Positions 11,256-24,565 of a stretch of DNA of 64,000 nt are shown here, piece by piece. The stretch is from Dioscorea cayenensis subsp. rotundata (taxonomy: Eukaryota; Streptophyta; Magnoliopsida; Dioscoreales; Dioscoreaceae). The notes below the pieces were generated by a model. It did no database searches and was not told the origin of the DNA. It was given only the letters and a program-made list of their open reading frames with translations. Where the stretch lies: NCBI RefSeq assembly GCF_009730915.1, contig NC_052488.1, positions 22,853,868 through 22,917,867 on the forward strand. The letters run 5' to 3'. The stretch's first letter is position 1. Each line of letters starts with the position of its first letter. A program made the position numbers and the translations under genes.

Positions 11256-12189
11256 CAAATAAAACAAGCCCACATTGTATAAAGACGTTCTGAAGGTCAC
11301 GGCTGCTAACAATCAAGGGTAACTTGGTGTACCAGACACTGGGTGAAGCATCTGTAACACTTCAACACAAGTCAACCAATTAACCCATCTCATGACACCA
11401 ATGTGTCATAGTTTGCCACTTGAGAATGTGATTACATATTAGTATGCTGCTAAATAGAACGTATGATATGCTTAAAGCTAAATTAGGAAATAAGATGACA
11501 CCAAATTGGGTGATGCGGCAATATAGAGTTCTACACATTCTCCAACTTGTGTATTCTTCATCAAATCCACTAGACCTGCCAACGAAATAGAGGTAGAAGA
11601 TTTAAAATCTCCGATAGGCATAGGCAAATGTGAGAAAAGACTATTCGCAATGAAAGCAGTAGAATATTTTAAAAACTGAAAGCAAATTCATAGACACCTA
11701 AATAAGAAGGATTGGAAAGTGATGCACCTGCATGCATCAGTAGTCTCCAGAACCAGAAGCACCCAAAAGAAGGCTGGATGACTAGCATGCATGCACCTAC
11801 ACACCAAAGCAGTTAGTTACAACAGAACTTGCTGCCATAAGTAATTCAGCATGTAGAACTTCATGGATAAGCTGAGAATCCATTTACAGCTGCAAGCCTT
11901 TTTGATGAATTAAACCCAAATAACATCCAAATCTTACACTGAGCTTCTCCATTAAGTAGGCCAAAAGAGACCTTTGGCAACATACTAGAGCATATAAATT
12001 TACTTGCATGAAAATGACATCACTGGAGGCGTCTGCAAAATCATGAAATTAGTGGATATATTATTTCTAGTATATTTTTCCAAAGTTGTTATAGAGTAAC
12101 ACATTTCTAGAATTTCATTGATGTTGCATTGCCATTCATAAATGTTAAGAAACCACACTTTTATAGAGAAACTCTAATGTCATACCATT
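11256..12189. other. Intergenic, 3' flank of the cis-prenyltransferase gene
   Basis: Moderately AT-rich DNA. It probably includes the cis-prenyltransferase 3' UTR at its right end. I see no gene, no clear repeat and no RNA gene here. Confidence 0.4.
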
Positions 12190-14466
12190 CTACGATATTC
12201 GTTGACCAAAGCGCCTCTGCCTTCTCTGGAAAGATTGTAAGGCCTCAATATAGTCAGCCTCCCCAAAATCAGGCCAATTAGACTTTGTAAAGTAAAGTTC
12301 CGAGTATGCTGATTGCCACAGCAAGAAGTTACTCAATCTCAGCTCACCACTAGTTCGAATAAGCAAGTCTGGGTAGGGAAAATCTCGGGAATGGTTTGTT
12401 TCTAATTCCTGTGCAAACAATGATTCCGTGATTTCGTCAGGCTCAAGTAGCCTATCCTTTACCTTCTGAGCAATCTTTTGGCAAGCTAGTACTATGTCTT
12501 GTCTTCCACTGTAGCTGACTGCAACAATCAATTCAAACCTAGTCTTGTTCACAGTAACATCCTGTATTTCCTTTGCAAGCTGCTGCAAAGGTTTTGGAAG
12601 TTTTGCGGAGTCACCAATTATTCGAACTTTAATGCCTTCCCTGTGATCATGATAAGAGAGGTCTACATTAGTCTATTAAAAATAACTGGAAACAAACAAT
12701 TAACTTTTGTTATTGACTAAAACACAAAATGCATGACCCTTTTTGGTATAAAAGCATGTTTCAAAAAGAAAAGAAAAGATTACATTCCGCTTGTTCAATG
12801 GAACCGTCTCTGTGCCCGAAAAATCATGCTGACAACAGAGACAAAGCAATGGCATGAATACGAAACCAAAACTCATCAAGTACAGCTTTACACCAGTGAC
12901 CATTGGTTTGTTTAAATAAATGCAATTTTCATGACAAGGAGAGTCCAACTCCAGCCCCAATATCAATTGCAAAACAAGGCTCTTTTCATCTGGGTAACGG
13001 ACATGAATTACAGAATTTTCATTGTCCATAGAAGAAAGTCTTCTTGATTGAAAGCAGGAACATGGACTAATTTGCTGGATATATTAAAACCTTCTTACAA
13101 GTAACATAATACAATTTCCATTTTAGATATTGCCACCATGACCAAGTACAAAATGAAAGCTTCAATTTTAAAAGTTCATAGCAAAGAAAGTAAGCTTTCT
13201 AAATGGTGCCCTTAAGAAAAAGGAGGAGAAATCTTGATTTTCTAAGAATTATTATAGTAATTAAATATCCAACTTGACAAGATCAATTTAATGCCTTTGT
13301 CAATCCACAAAATGGCACCTGCTAAAAATCTGAAATTTATTAAGGGAAAGGCTTAAAACTTTGAGGAATCACTAGTGCCCTTAATACTAGTGTCTGACAC
13401 CGATTATCTTCTTGAACAATGTAGAGCATGTTTAGCAGTGGACATGAATTGGATCACCATGTTCAAACTTCAAACTGGATCAGGAAAAAGATGTACGTTG
13501 TAAATGGGAGAAATTATGAGCTAAGAATTTTAACATTATATTACAGCAAGAGGATCTCCATGTTTTGTTTTGTTGTTCAGCCAAACTGAATCTCACGATC
13601 CTCTTTCTCATCACCTCAGCTCACGTGTTGTTCTACTTTCTAAGCGGAAAAGAAACAGGATAAGAAAGAGATAGGGATAGAGATAGAGATAGTAGTTGAT
13701 ACCTATAACAGAATAAATACCTCACTTGCTAGTGAGTAGTGAATAATGAGAAGTGATTGGTGACTAGTGCATGCCGTGTGAGAGGCCACTAACGGGGCGG
13801 AGGAGAAGTATACCTGACAAAGATGTCAAAGTTCTCCGTGAGAACACCTTGGAATAAGGTCATTAGGAAATCGACCTCGGCCTACATAGAAGCAAGAGTG
13901 AGTCAGTCAGTCGGTTAGTAGAGATAACATGAAAACAGAACAGGGCCTTGTAATTTCTAATTTGGGACAAGGATGAAGTGATGGGGAGGAGGGGGGAACC
14001 CTACCTTAGGACGGAACCAATTCTCGGAGGAGAAGGCAAAGACGGTGAGTGCTCGGATGCCCCAAAGGCAAGAAAGCCTGATGATCTCCTTGAGGGACCT
14101 GTACCCGGCCTCGTGGCCAGCGGAGACGGGCAAACCCTTGTCTCGGGCCCACCGGGAATTGCCATCCATGATGATGGCCACGTGCCTCGGCAGCGACTCC
14201 CTCTGCAAGCATGACGGCAGCGCCTCTTCCCATTTCAACTCATCTGTTAAGGTTTCATGCGTTGCGGGAGATGATTGTGAGGACGCGGCCGCCGGGTTGG
14301 TGCCCGGAGGCTTCCCTTGATGGGTAGCGCGGCGGTGGAGACTGATGTGCTGTCGAGGGCGAGGTGGGCGACGAGTTGGAAGCGACAAACGAGGAAGGGC
14401 CGGACGGAGGAGTAGGGTGGCAGGAGATGATGAGAAGAACAAACAGCCGCTCGAAGGCATGGCCAT
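12190..14466 (-). CDS. Plastid-type cis-prenyltransferase (polyprenyl diphosphate synthase)
   Basis: Adds isopentenyl diphosphate in cis to an allylic primer to build polyprenyl diphosphates. Three exons: 14466-14005, 13881-13814 and 12640-12190, with GT-AG borders and matching phases, giving 326 residues. The start ATG gives a Ser/Arg/Pro-rich leader of about 70 residues that resembles a chloroplast transit peptide. Core motifs follow: HVAIIMDGNSRWARDKG (95-111, catalytic Asp101), GHEAGYRSLKEI (118-129), FAFSSENWFRPK (143-154), SYSGRQDI (219-226) and RTSGELRLSNFLLWQ (272-286). The set is complete, so the enzyme is probably active. Product length, and whether it makes short neryl-type or medium polyprenyl chains, cannot be read from the sequence. 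An upstream in-frame ATG at 14544 would add 26 residues and is less likely. Confidence 0.93.
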
Positions 14467-14881
14467 TTGCTCAGACTCCTCGCCCCTTGGGCTCAGGCGC
14501 AGCAGCACACACGATTTTTGCGCGTTTGATGGAAGAAAACCCAATTACACCACGCCGGACACGACCCAGACCCAGACCCAAGCCCGCTTTAAAAATAATT
14601 TGAACGCACAAATGAACAAATGTACTTGTCACTGTGGAAATTTAATTACATTTAAACTGACCATACACTTGTTTTGGTTCGTACTCGACCTTTGTGTGCA
14701 TGAATGAGGACGCTAAAATGACCTTTCATAATATCGGCCTCTCCTTTTTTTTTTTTTCTGGAGGTTATTATTTTTAGCTGAATTTAAAAGTATATTTCAC
14801 TGTAGTTATTTGTATTTGTACACAGACTTGTCACTACAGAAATGGATTCCATATAAAATGATAAGAAATTTGTGGCATGAT
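14467..14881. other. Upstream region of the cis-prenyltransferase gene
   Basis: Holds the expected promoter and 5' leader of the minus-strand cis-prenyltransferase gene. No coding sequence of its own is supported. Confidence 0.4.
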
Positions 14882-14942
14882 GGATCACTTTGTAGGATAA
14901 ACGAATACGCTAAAAGGACATTCCATTTTATTGAGCTCCTCA

Positions 14943-14974
<32 letters not shown>

Positions 14975-15097
14975 AACATATGGATAATCTATGCGTGGAA
15001 AATTCAAGTTTTTTTTATCAGGCATATATATATTTGTAACATATGGATAATCTATGCGTGGAAAATTCAAGTTTTTTTTATCAGGCAGGGGGAATGA

Positions 15098-15139
<42 letters not shown>

Positions 15140-15235
15140 CACTTTGTAGGATAAATGAAGAGCTAAAAAGGCAATCCATCCTACTGAGCTCCTCAAATAT
15201 TTTCTTATTTTTGTAAAATATGGATGACCCTGTCA
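14882..15235 (+). repeat. Two-level local duplication with TA microsatellites
   Basis: A 63-bp unit starting TTGTAACATATGGATAATCT is tandemly doubled (14971-15033 and 15034-15087). On a larger scale the stretch starting ATCACTTTGTAGGATAAACG (about 14884) recurs in diverged form at about 15138, including GAGCTCCTCAA. TA runs lie between the copies, suggesting slippage or unequal exchange. Confidence 0.75.
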
Positions 15236-15727
15236 AGGTTTTTGATCAGATGAATGAATAATTTTTATTTTTCTTTGAATTAAAAACAGAACTTCATTGT
15301 AGTTATTTATATTTGTGTACGTATAAGAATAATTTTTTTTTTCCGTGTAAACAATAATTATATTTCTAATAATATTGCTAAAAACAATTACGTATTCTTT
15401 TATAAAATTAGATGCTGTATAATTCTAAGCTTATATCGTATTAATTTATTAAATAAATTGATAATTTAAAATGTGGAATGATTAAAAAAATAAAAATCTA
15501 GATATTTTCAATAAATAAGCAGTTTATTCATTTTTATAAAAAAATACTTCAAAATTATTAGTCATGAATATTTTTATCTAGTATAGTTTGTTATAGAATC
15601 TTATTAATATTTTAATTTTTTATGATTGTGAAATAAATAAATAAAAAATTCTGGGCACTTCAAAGTCATCAGTTATTTTACTGAATTAAAGTCAATGGGG
15701 GCATGTGCTCCATTTAGTATTGCATTA
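15236..15727. other. AT-rich intergenic DNA
   Basis: Very AT-rich sequence with short A and T runs, flanking the minus-strand LINE. Nothing recognisable is seen. Confidence 0.4.
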
Positions 15728-15882
15728 TTTTTTTTTTTGGAGAAGGGGAGTTGGATCAACTATTTATTCAAATAAGAAACAGAAAGTACAAAGTTTGGGA
15801 AAAGAAATAGACAAGAAACAAAGACAAAGAAAACTGAACAAAAAAGAAACAAAAAAAGAACTACAAAGAGCTGCAAAAGAAA

Positions 15883-16332
15883 TTACAATAGGATTCCACT
15901 TCTGTTGAGCAACTTCATTAACCAAAATGGGAGATCACGACCTTGAAGAAAGAGTGTTAGAGCATGAGAATTAAGACCACGAAAAGCCAAACTAACAGCT
16001 ACATTCATCCATGATCTAGGCACAATGTGAATCTGGGGATTTCCAAGATAGGAGAGATAGTCAGTAATGTTGGAAATCAATGGTTGAATTCGCCAAGAAA
16101 TGGAGGCATTATCAGACAAGATTGCTCTGTGAAGATCAGTATTTGTGATGAAGATGGTACGAATTTGAATATCAGAGTCATAAATGCTTCCCATTGCCGC
16201 AATCAAAGCGAGAGCATCAGCTTCTAATGCTGAATCTGCAGAGTTGTTGCACCAGCCAGCACCAATAAACTTAGAAACAGAGTCAGTAATGTAGAAGCCG
16301 ACACCAACATTAGTAGACTCACTGCTACCCAC
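15883..16332 (-). pseudogene. LINE A2 ORF2, RNase H part
   Basis: An open segment of 149 codons matching the RVT_3 RNase H type (GVGFYITDSVS, ALEADALALIAA, HIVPRSWMNVAVSLA). It is cut off from the upstream RT segment by stops between 16333 and 16539, which breaks the polyprotein. Confidence 0.75.
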
Positions 16333-16539
16333 TGCAGAGACAAAAAGGAAGGGGCTGTTAAATATAGAAAAGTTGTTGATGATTAATTTTTTACCGGATA
16401 GAAGTGAAGGAGAGAACGAGTACTCCCTAACGTGGTGAACAGCTCTAAAGGGGATTGAATGGAAATCCGGAGCTTCATTCTTGAAAACTAAATTACATCT
16501 TGCTTTCCAAAGTAACCAGACAACAACAGCAATAACCGA

Positions 16540-19004
16540 TTACGCAAACAAATCAAGATCAGGGTTAGCAGGGCTAATCCATGAACCTTCAGAGAAGCCA
16601 TCATAGAAGCAGATTTGTTTACCAATGGCATTTCTAATATATCTCCAAACAAATTGAGCTTTAGGACAAGAGTTCAACAAATGCTCAGTGGTTTCAAAAT
16701 CCAATCTGCAGAACCCACACACCGTTTGAGGGCCAAGATTCAGTCTATAAAGATACTCATGAGTTTTGATTCCGTTGTGAAACAACAACCAAAGAAAATG
16801 TTTAGGTCTAGGGGCAACTTTTAGACGCCAAACATTTTCCCAACCATCCCAAGCATCTCGCCAATCAATAGATTTGTTGAAATGAGAATAAACCATAGCC
16901 GTAAGCTTATTTTTCTGAGATTTAGGGTACCAGACCCATTTGTTTTCCATATTACTGATGAGGCGATTATTGGCAAGATAATCCAAATTCATAAAATCAC
17001 CAAACACTTCATGTAAAGTGGACAAGTTCCAGCGTCCATTATCATAAAGATCAGACAAGCTTAACAAATGAAAATTAAAATCCATATTGAAATAAGTAGG
17101 TTTAAAAGCCAACGGGATTTCAAAATACCACGGATCCATCAAAATGTCAGTTTGAACAGGATGAAAATGCTGCAGCCAAATGTGAGGTTTGATGATATTT
17201 GCATTTTGCCAAAGGCCACGAAAGAACCAAGAACAATTTGCTAGAATGGAATCGGTCCAGAAATTAACATAGCCATATTTATCAAGTAAGATATCCACCC
17301 AGATGGAGTTCTGATGATTGAGATAACTAAACATATTTTTGGCCATAAGAGAAGTTTTAGTAACACGCAAATTGCGAATAGAGAGATCCCCCTCAGTCTG
17401 CGCAAGTGTAATATCTGTCCATTTTACAGAGCTCATGCCTTTTTTATTGCCCCCTTTTGACCAAAAGAAAGTCCTAGCAAGCTTAGAAATACCATCCAAG
17501 ATGGTGTCAGGGATAGGATAGACTGAAAGGTAGTAGACAGGAGTAGACATGAGGACTGAGTTAATGAGAATTGTTTTGCCAGCCATAGAAATTCTAAAGC
17601 GTTTCCAGATAGATAGGGTGTTTTCAACTTTAGCAAGCAAGCTGGTAAAATTGGAAATTGCTAAGCGTTTGGGTGAGATAGTCATCCCTAAATATGTTAA
17701 CGGACATGCAGCAGAATTGAACCCAAGGATGCTACAAATGCTGTTTTTCAGTCTGCAATTGAATGAGGAAGGAAAATACATGCTAGATTTATACTTATTA
17801 GCTCGTTGACCAGTCAATCTCTCATAAATAGAAAAACAAAGATTGATATTACGAGCAGATTTCCTGGTCGCCTGAGTAATAAGAATCAAATCGTCGGCAT
17901 ACATAAGATGATTGAAGTTGTTTCTGAGCGAAGGATTGAAACCAAGAATAATTTGGCTTTGCATAGCAAAATTCAGAATAGCCGACAGGTTCTGCACAAC
18001 AAGGATAAAAAGATAGGATGACAGAGTATCACCTTGACGAAGGCCCCTAGAAGGCTTAATCCAGGAGGTCGGCTGTTTATTGATTAGAAGGGAAAATGAA
18101 GCAGAACTAATGCAAGCCCTAATCCAAGAGATCCATTTACTAGGAAAATTCATCAGGTAAAGGGTAGCAAGAATAGCATTCCAACTCATGGTATCATATG
18201 CTTTTTCAATGTCCATCTTAACTAACATCCTTTGGGTGGGGGGGTGGGGTTCACCACTTCTTGTAGGGCAATAATATTGTCTGAAGGACTATGATTAGAT
18301 TTAAAGCCACACTGTTCACGACCAATAATACGAGGAAGAACATTTTTGAGACAATTAGCTAAAATTTTTGAAACAATTTTATAGCAAACATTGCATAAAG
18401 AAATAGGCCTAAAATCAGTAACAAATTTCGACTGGGGCTTTTTAGGAATAAGAGCTATAAACGTGCAGCCCCAAGCATTTGGAATAACAGAATTGTTAAA
18501 AAAATGATTAACAGTTTCAAATAAGGAATCACCAATATCATCCCAAAAGAAACTGTAAAACTCATAATTAAAACCATTGGGCTCAGGGCTCTTACCAGAA
18601 GAAAGAGATGGGAGAGCATGAAAAACTTCCAGTTTGGTGACATCCTTGATCAAAGACTCACAATCAATAGGCGAAACCAAAGGGAGATCATTAGGCAGGG
18701 CCTGAAAAATATCTAGAGTAGAATTGTTCGAAGAATCCATCCAAAGTTTGGAGAAAAAATCACAGAAAATCACGTCAATGTCCTTACGATCAGTAAAACA
18801 AGCACCATTAGAATCGTAAATAAGAGAAATCAAATTGTGGTGATTACGAATTCGAATGGTGTTGTGAAAGAAACTGGAATTCACCACATTGAATCCAAAG
18901 CAACCGAGCTTTTTGGGCCCATTTGGAAGAATTTTGCCGATGGAGAGCTGCAAGTTCATTATAAAGAGTATTAAGGTTATTAGACGAATTGTCAGAGTTA
19001 CCAT
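16540..19004 (-). pseudogene. LINE A2 ORF2, reverse transcriptase and zf-RVT
   Basis: Two long open segments meet at 18222-18228 with a one-step frame change in a G-rich run. The upstream one (18222-19004) holds the RT N-terminal motifs (GKSPEPNGFNYEFY, FRPISLCNVCYK). The downstream one (16540-18228, 562 codons) starts MLVKMDIEKAYDTMSW, has RGLRQGDTLSSYLF, the active-site YADD, and a zf-RVT region near its end (CGFCRLDFETTEHLLNSC). Only the frame change and the early stop near 16540 separate this from an open RT. Confidence 0.85.
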
Positions 19005-19205
19005 TCAACTGATTGCGAGCCTCAGCCTCCAAAATTTCCATTTCCAGTCTGTTGATAGAGTCATCAATAGGGCACAGACCGATTTTCTTCCAAGATATGA
19101 GCTTTGATCTGGTACGGGACAAAATATGCGTAAAAGCGTGCATAGGGTTGGAATGAGGAAAGAAATTCCAAGCATCCCAAACCACTAAATGACAATTAAT
19201 ATGAT

Positions 19206-19850
19206 CTAACCAGAAATTATCGAATCTGAAAATTTTCTTGCTATTAAAATGCGAGGAGATAATGTGAGAAGAAGAGGGGAATGGTCAGAGAAAAGACGCG
19301 GAAGATGTTTAATGAGATACGAACCAGTGAAATTAACCTCAAGAAGATTGTTAGTAATGATAAAATCCGAAAACACACGAGCTTTACGACGATAATACAA
19401 TTGGGAGCCATCCTGGAATTCATCTAAGGAAACAATAGAATTAAAGTCCCCTATGAGAATCCAGGGAAGATTGATAGAAGGTATACCTGAAATCTCTTGC
19501 CAGACGGATTTTTGAGCTTGGATACGAGTGGCATTATAAACTGTAGAGTGAATCCAAGACTCGTTATTGGAATTGGTGACAACTAGATGCAAAGCATACT
19601 TGGATTTAACAATCGGGGTAACCGTGCCGACATGCTTTTGACAAGTGACAATGATGCCACCAGAGTACCCATCGGCCATGATAGCGACTCGAGCCCAATC
19701 ATGCGATCCGGTTTTAGAAACGGAAGGAATCAAGCCAGAAATTATCTGCGCGAGTTTCCATTAAACAAAAGATAATCGGATTGATGCTTTTCATCATATA
19801 CTTAATGCGAGCAAAGGTATCCCGACCTGAGATTCACCTGCAATTCCAAC
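19206..19850 (-). pseudogene. LINE A2 ORF2, endonuclease with internal deletion
   Basis: AP-type endonuclease of the LINE. IGDFNSI and FSDHSPLLL motifs are present in the open segment 19206-19733; a CLMETRA-like motif lies upstream in another frame. After VNFTGS the sequence jumps directly to YLIKHLPRLFSDHSP. In related proteins about 30 residues (the YTWCN and RLDR region) lie between these motifs, so this copy has an internal deletion there. Confidence 0.75.
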
Positions 19851-19986
19851 ACACTAGCTTAGTAATTTTGTCAATCATAGAAAATATGTAAAAAATAGTG
19901 CTAAAGGATAAGACACTCATTCTGAGAGGCAAGAAGAAAATCCAGGGGTGGACAGAAGACATTCCTTAAAGAGAATGACACGGTCC

Positions 19987-20655
19987 CTAATCGACACCAC
20001 CACCAAGATCAAGCCGTCCCTTCTTGGGCAATGAAGAGGAGGACTGCGGATCTTGGCGGTCAAGAGCTTCTTTACGGATACCATTCTGAAATTGATATAA
20101 CGTCATTGAGTCATCAGGTTCATCGGGGTCGTCATATTCCGACATGGCACAATCACTGTCTTCATCATCAGTCTCATCCTCCCAAGAATCACTCATAGAG
20201 AGATCAGAGTTCTCTGGGAGAGGAGATGGATTTAGAGCTCCAGTAACCTGAGCAACTGCTAAGGCATGAGATGAGGGGGAAGGGTCAGGATTCGACCCAG
20301 ATGCCGGTCCATCAGATGTCCGGAGAATGGGAGGTGGAGTGGAGGTTTGACAAGGCTGTTTCAGCTTTTCCTTGGAACTCACAGAAGGATTGAGACAGGG
20401 GCCAGGTTCAAGTGTGTTTAGAGACCCAACGTTTTTTTGTCTGTTGGGATCAGAGCCATGGAAAAGTTTGTATCGAGAACAGGGGGAGAAGTCATGTCAG
20501 CAGTAACCCCCGCCGCTTGTACAGATGTGCGATCAGGGACACGAGATCGTTCTCCAGAATAGCCACCCCTACCGCGTGAGGAAAATCCTCCATGTGGCGA
20601 GCGAGAATTCCCAGAATGAGGCCAAACTTTGGGATCATCGACAGGAGAAACAGTA
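19987..20655 (-). pseudogene. LINE A2 ORF1, C-terminal part
   Basis: A Gly/Arg/Pro-rich stretch (GGFSSRGRGGYSGERSR) is followed by an acidic stretch and then DSMTLYQFQNGIRKEAL and a short basic end, like the C-terminus of ORF1 in the copy at 2.76 kb. A frame break near 20400 separates two open pieces. The N-terminal DUF4283 and zinc-knuckle parts are missing. Confidence 0.65.
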
Positions 20656-20660
20656 GGGCT

Positions 20661-21735
20661 CATAATGCCAAACACTATTTTGAAGCTATAATGAAATAAA
20701 CTAATAAAGTGAAATAAAGACAAGTATTTTTACTTGGTTTAATTGAATTGGGTATTGAGATATTTACCTTGCTACTTAATTTTTGATAATTTGTTAAAAA
20801 AAAAAACAATTTATTTTGAATGTATTCTGCCTCCAAATAAAAAATCACAAGCATGAGCTCCATAATTTTATTTCTTTATTTGTTTTAAATAAAATTTATC
20901 TCGAGTTGTGGTCTAAAAAGACATATGAACAATAATATATGAATTTTACATAAAGTTTGATAAAATGGATGAGATATCCATTTTTTATAAATACATAAAT
21001 ATACAAAATATTTATGTAAAATCTTATGGCCTTTTTTTAATTAATTAATGTCCCAGGATGTGGCTTATTGTCATTTGATGCCCTTAGTCATCTCCTTTAG
21101 ATATTATTATTAATTGTTTGCTATTATTTAAAAAAAAAAACCTTTTGGTTGACCAGTTTTGCAAATATATATATATATATATATATTTTGTTTTTAAACA
21201 ATATTGTTTCTGTAACTTGTAAAAAAAGAAAAACTGTTGATAAGTTTTTAATAGTGTTAGCTCATAGAGGGTAAATAGTCAATTTTCTATAAAAAAAAGA
21301 CACCACATGACATTAAGAAACACATGATTTTTAACATGATTTTTTTTGTTTTTAAAATTCAAGTTTTTTTTATTAAATTTTTTTAAAAAATTAATAAATT
21401 TAAATATATATATTTGTAATGCCAAATAAGATGGCTTTTAAATGAAATGACTATTTTACTCCGGTAAGTTAATACTTTTTTTTTAATTAGTTGAAAAAAT
21501 CATATAGCTTAAAAACGGAAAAACTAAACCTGTAAACTGAAAAAACCATGAGGGTTTTTTTTTTTCTAAAAAAAACTGAACTCCACTGATCTGGATCGGA
21601 GTGCACCCTTAACATAAGGCATGCTTCATTTCGAGAGTCGAAACATGCTTGGATGTTCTTTGCATACGCTAGAATGGAGCCAAAAGGGAGGGACAATATG
21701 TTGTGGTTGTTTTATGTAATAATAATAATAATAAT

Positions 21736-21777
<42 letters not shown>

Positions 21778-22355
21778 GATAAATAAATAAATAAATGATC
21801 TTGGAAAAACGCGGGATCTGTGTAAAAAAAACATGGGATATATATCAATATAATTTTTATTATAAATGTATACCTTATTAACGAAGATAATAATTTTTTT
21901 AGATGGTAAATATTTTAAGATTAAAATTAAATTTTAGATGAATTAAGGTGATTAGAGTTTGCTGAGATATAACTTTTTTGAGTTTTTTCATATTCAGAGA
22001 AAATAATTCTCCTTTAAAAAAAAAATATTTTTTTTTAATAATCCAGAAATTTGTGAATTTTCTAGTTTAAAGTCGATGATAGAGCAAAAATTTTGCCCAA
22101 ATAGACGCTAGTAAAAGATATAGTCTCGTACGCTCAGAAACCAAATGGGGTTTACGACCCAAAGGGTGTTTAGATTATACACATCATCTCATATGCTAGA
22201 GTATGTTGCAAGGGTGAATATCCCTGAGTAGACTGCAATGCCGGGCATTGCAACTAATTCAAAGGGCCATTTTCAAAGTAAAATTATGGGCCTGCATTGT
22301 GCAAAGAAGTCATTATTATATGTTTATTATACTCTAATCGTTATCTATGACATAG
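20661..22355. other. AT-rich intergenic DNA with microsatellites
   Basis: Highly AT-rich. Contains a (TA)n run at about 21164-21186 and a compound (TAA)n-(TA)n run at about 21718-21771. No gene is supported; short open frames here are chance. Confidence 0.5.
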
Positions 22356-24565
22356 GGCTTGTTTGGGATGGGCTTTTTAAAAGCTGGGAAGTCTTTTTAT
22401 AAAAAAGCACTAGACTCAAAACCATGTTTGTGTTAGCTTTTTGGGGAAAAAGTGCGAAATACGTGAAAAATTTAAAGCTACAATGCTGTCTTTTCATGAA
22501 AAAGCTAACTGCTTTTCGAAAAAAGCACTTTTTTGTGGGTTGTAGAAAATTACTAAATTGCCCATGTTCTTTTTCTAACATTTCCCCATCTCTAGCCCTA
22601 AGTTACTATCCTGATGCTTCCCCATCTCTCTGATCTCAACATCAGCCGATTCCTCTCGCTTCCTCCCTGCCTCGACGCCTATCTCCTCTTCGTGCCTTCT
22701 CATGATCTTCCCTTTCCTCCGGCAACAACATTGGTGTGGTTGGTGACTCTTTCAAGCACTTGAAGGACTTGATGCTGCCATGCTCTCAGGTTCCACCTCT
22801 CTTCACTTCATCTTTCAGTCTTTGTTTGAGAGAATTCTCATTTTCTTTAGTTTGTTGTTGTTGTTGTTGTTGTTGTTCAGTGCAAAGGAAGAACAAGTAT
22901 ACTATGCAAAATCAAAGCAAGATCACTCACTGCACACAGCTCACAGGATTTTGAAAAATTGAAGATTTTTAGAGTGTGGTTTTGATTAAAGGCATTTGTG
23001 GCTGGCCAAGTCTGGTCGTTTAGGAGGCAAGACATTCTTTTTATTATGTTCATTTTTACAGTAAACTGGATGGAATAAATCAATAGTATTACACATCTGT
23101 AATTTTTCATTCATTTCATGATTCATGTTTTAAAATTAATAGTATTACACTTCTCTAATATCTTATTTCCTGTGCTTTATGTGCTGTAAACATCTTAGAG
23201 TTTACAACTGATTTTTAGGGCTAATTAAACTAACCATTTCAATCATGATCAATACCTTCTCCATCATTTTTTCTCTTTACTGTAACATGAATTATATTAT
23301 GAGCTTGTGCCCAATTCTTTAATTTCTTCCTTCAGTTAATAAAACTGTGAGTTATCATCCATTTTATCAAAGGGAAATATCAAACCTAGTTGGCCCCATG
23401 CAAAATATATATATACTCAATCATAGCAGAAATGTCTGTGAAACATGACGTTTTGTCTTGATAGAAAAATCCTAGTCAATGATAGATTGGTGGGAGAAAA
23501 TGCATCCCAATTAGAGGTCTTCATCTTCATTTATAAAAAAAGAAGGTTTTGCCAATGAACAAGACTGTTGAAGTTTGAATATAGCCTGAGGGTGACCATC
23601 ATAAAAAGACAGTAAGGCCCTCTCTGGATAAAGCTCTTAGTTTCAACATGTCTTCTTCTTTTTATTTATTTTATTTTATTTTTTTTTATTTTATTTTTGT
23701 GAACCTTGCAAACCAATGTTTCCAAACAAATTCTAAGAAAATAACAATTGGATCACTTGATAATAGCCACCATTTTGGACCAAAATTACATTCAAATATG
23801 GCTTTTCTTAATTTCCTAATAGGACTCACTAAGTGCAAACCAACATGCCACAAATTAATAGGACTCAAAAAGCTCATAATATAATTCATGTTACATGAAT
23901 TTTTCCAGTCATTATTGTGGATTCATGAGTGGTATAACGTGTGGTCTCTCGACCTCTTATCACATGTCTCCTCTGCTCTATTCTATTTGATTAATTAACA
24001 ATTGACATAAACTTTCTTTTTTATTAGTTTTTATTTGAAGACATGAAAAAGGGGAGGTAATAGTGGTTATTGTTTAAGTGTAAGTTGATCATGAATACAT
24101 AAAGTTCATTATTAAGTGTAAGTTAATAATAAATTAATAATAAATTATGATTGGTGGGTTATTGATTTTAGAGACCAGCTTGACTACGGAACCGAGCTGC
24201 AATTGGTGGGTTATTAATCAATACAACATGAGTGAAACAAACTACTAATTTGTTTGAACAACATAACACAAAAAACAACACAAACAAGATAAGCCTATAA
24301 ATATTGCATTCTATTCATTTCTCTTGTTTGCAATACAAATGATATATCTAAATGTAAATATATACTTTTTAGTATTTTTTTGTCATAGTAAGTTTATAGT
24401 GACACACAAACTACATTACGATTCACATAGAGATTGTTGTGTGCTATTTTTAGTTACTAAACGATGATTTCACTATGTTATTTTTTATTAAGGGCTCAAC
24501 ATCCTAGTATTTTTTGAACATGGCTTCAAAAACTACCATTCAAAAGAATTACACAAGGGACAAAT

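Larger units (their letters stand above)
15728..20660 (-). mobile_element. LINE family A, copy 2 (L1-type, 5'-truncated in ORF1)
   Basis: A minus-strand LINE with its A-tail at 15728-15738 (T-run on the plus strand). From 5' to 3' it carries the end of ORF1, endonuclease, reverse transcriptase, zf-RVT and RNase H. ORF1 lacks the DUF4283 and zinc-knuckle parts, so the copy is 5' truncated. It resembles copy 1 in domain order and in the acidic-basic end of ORF1. It is better preserved than copy 1, with one 562-codon stretch intact. No target-site duplication was found. Confidence 0.88.
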
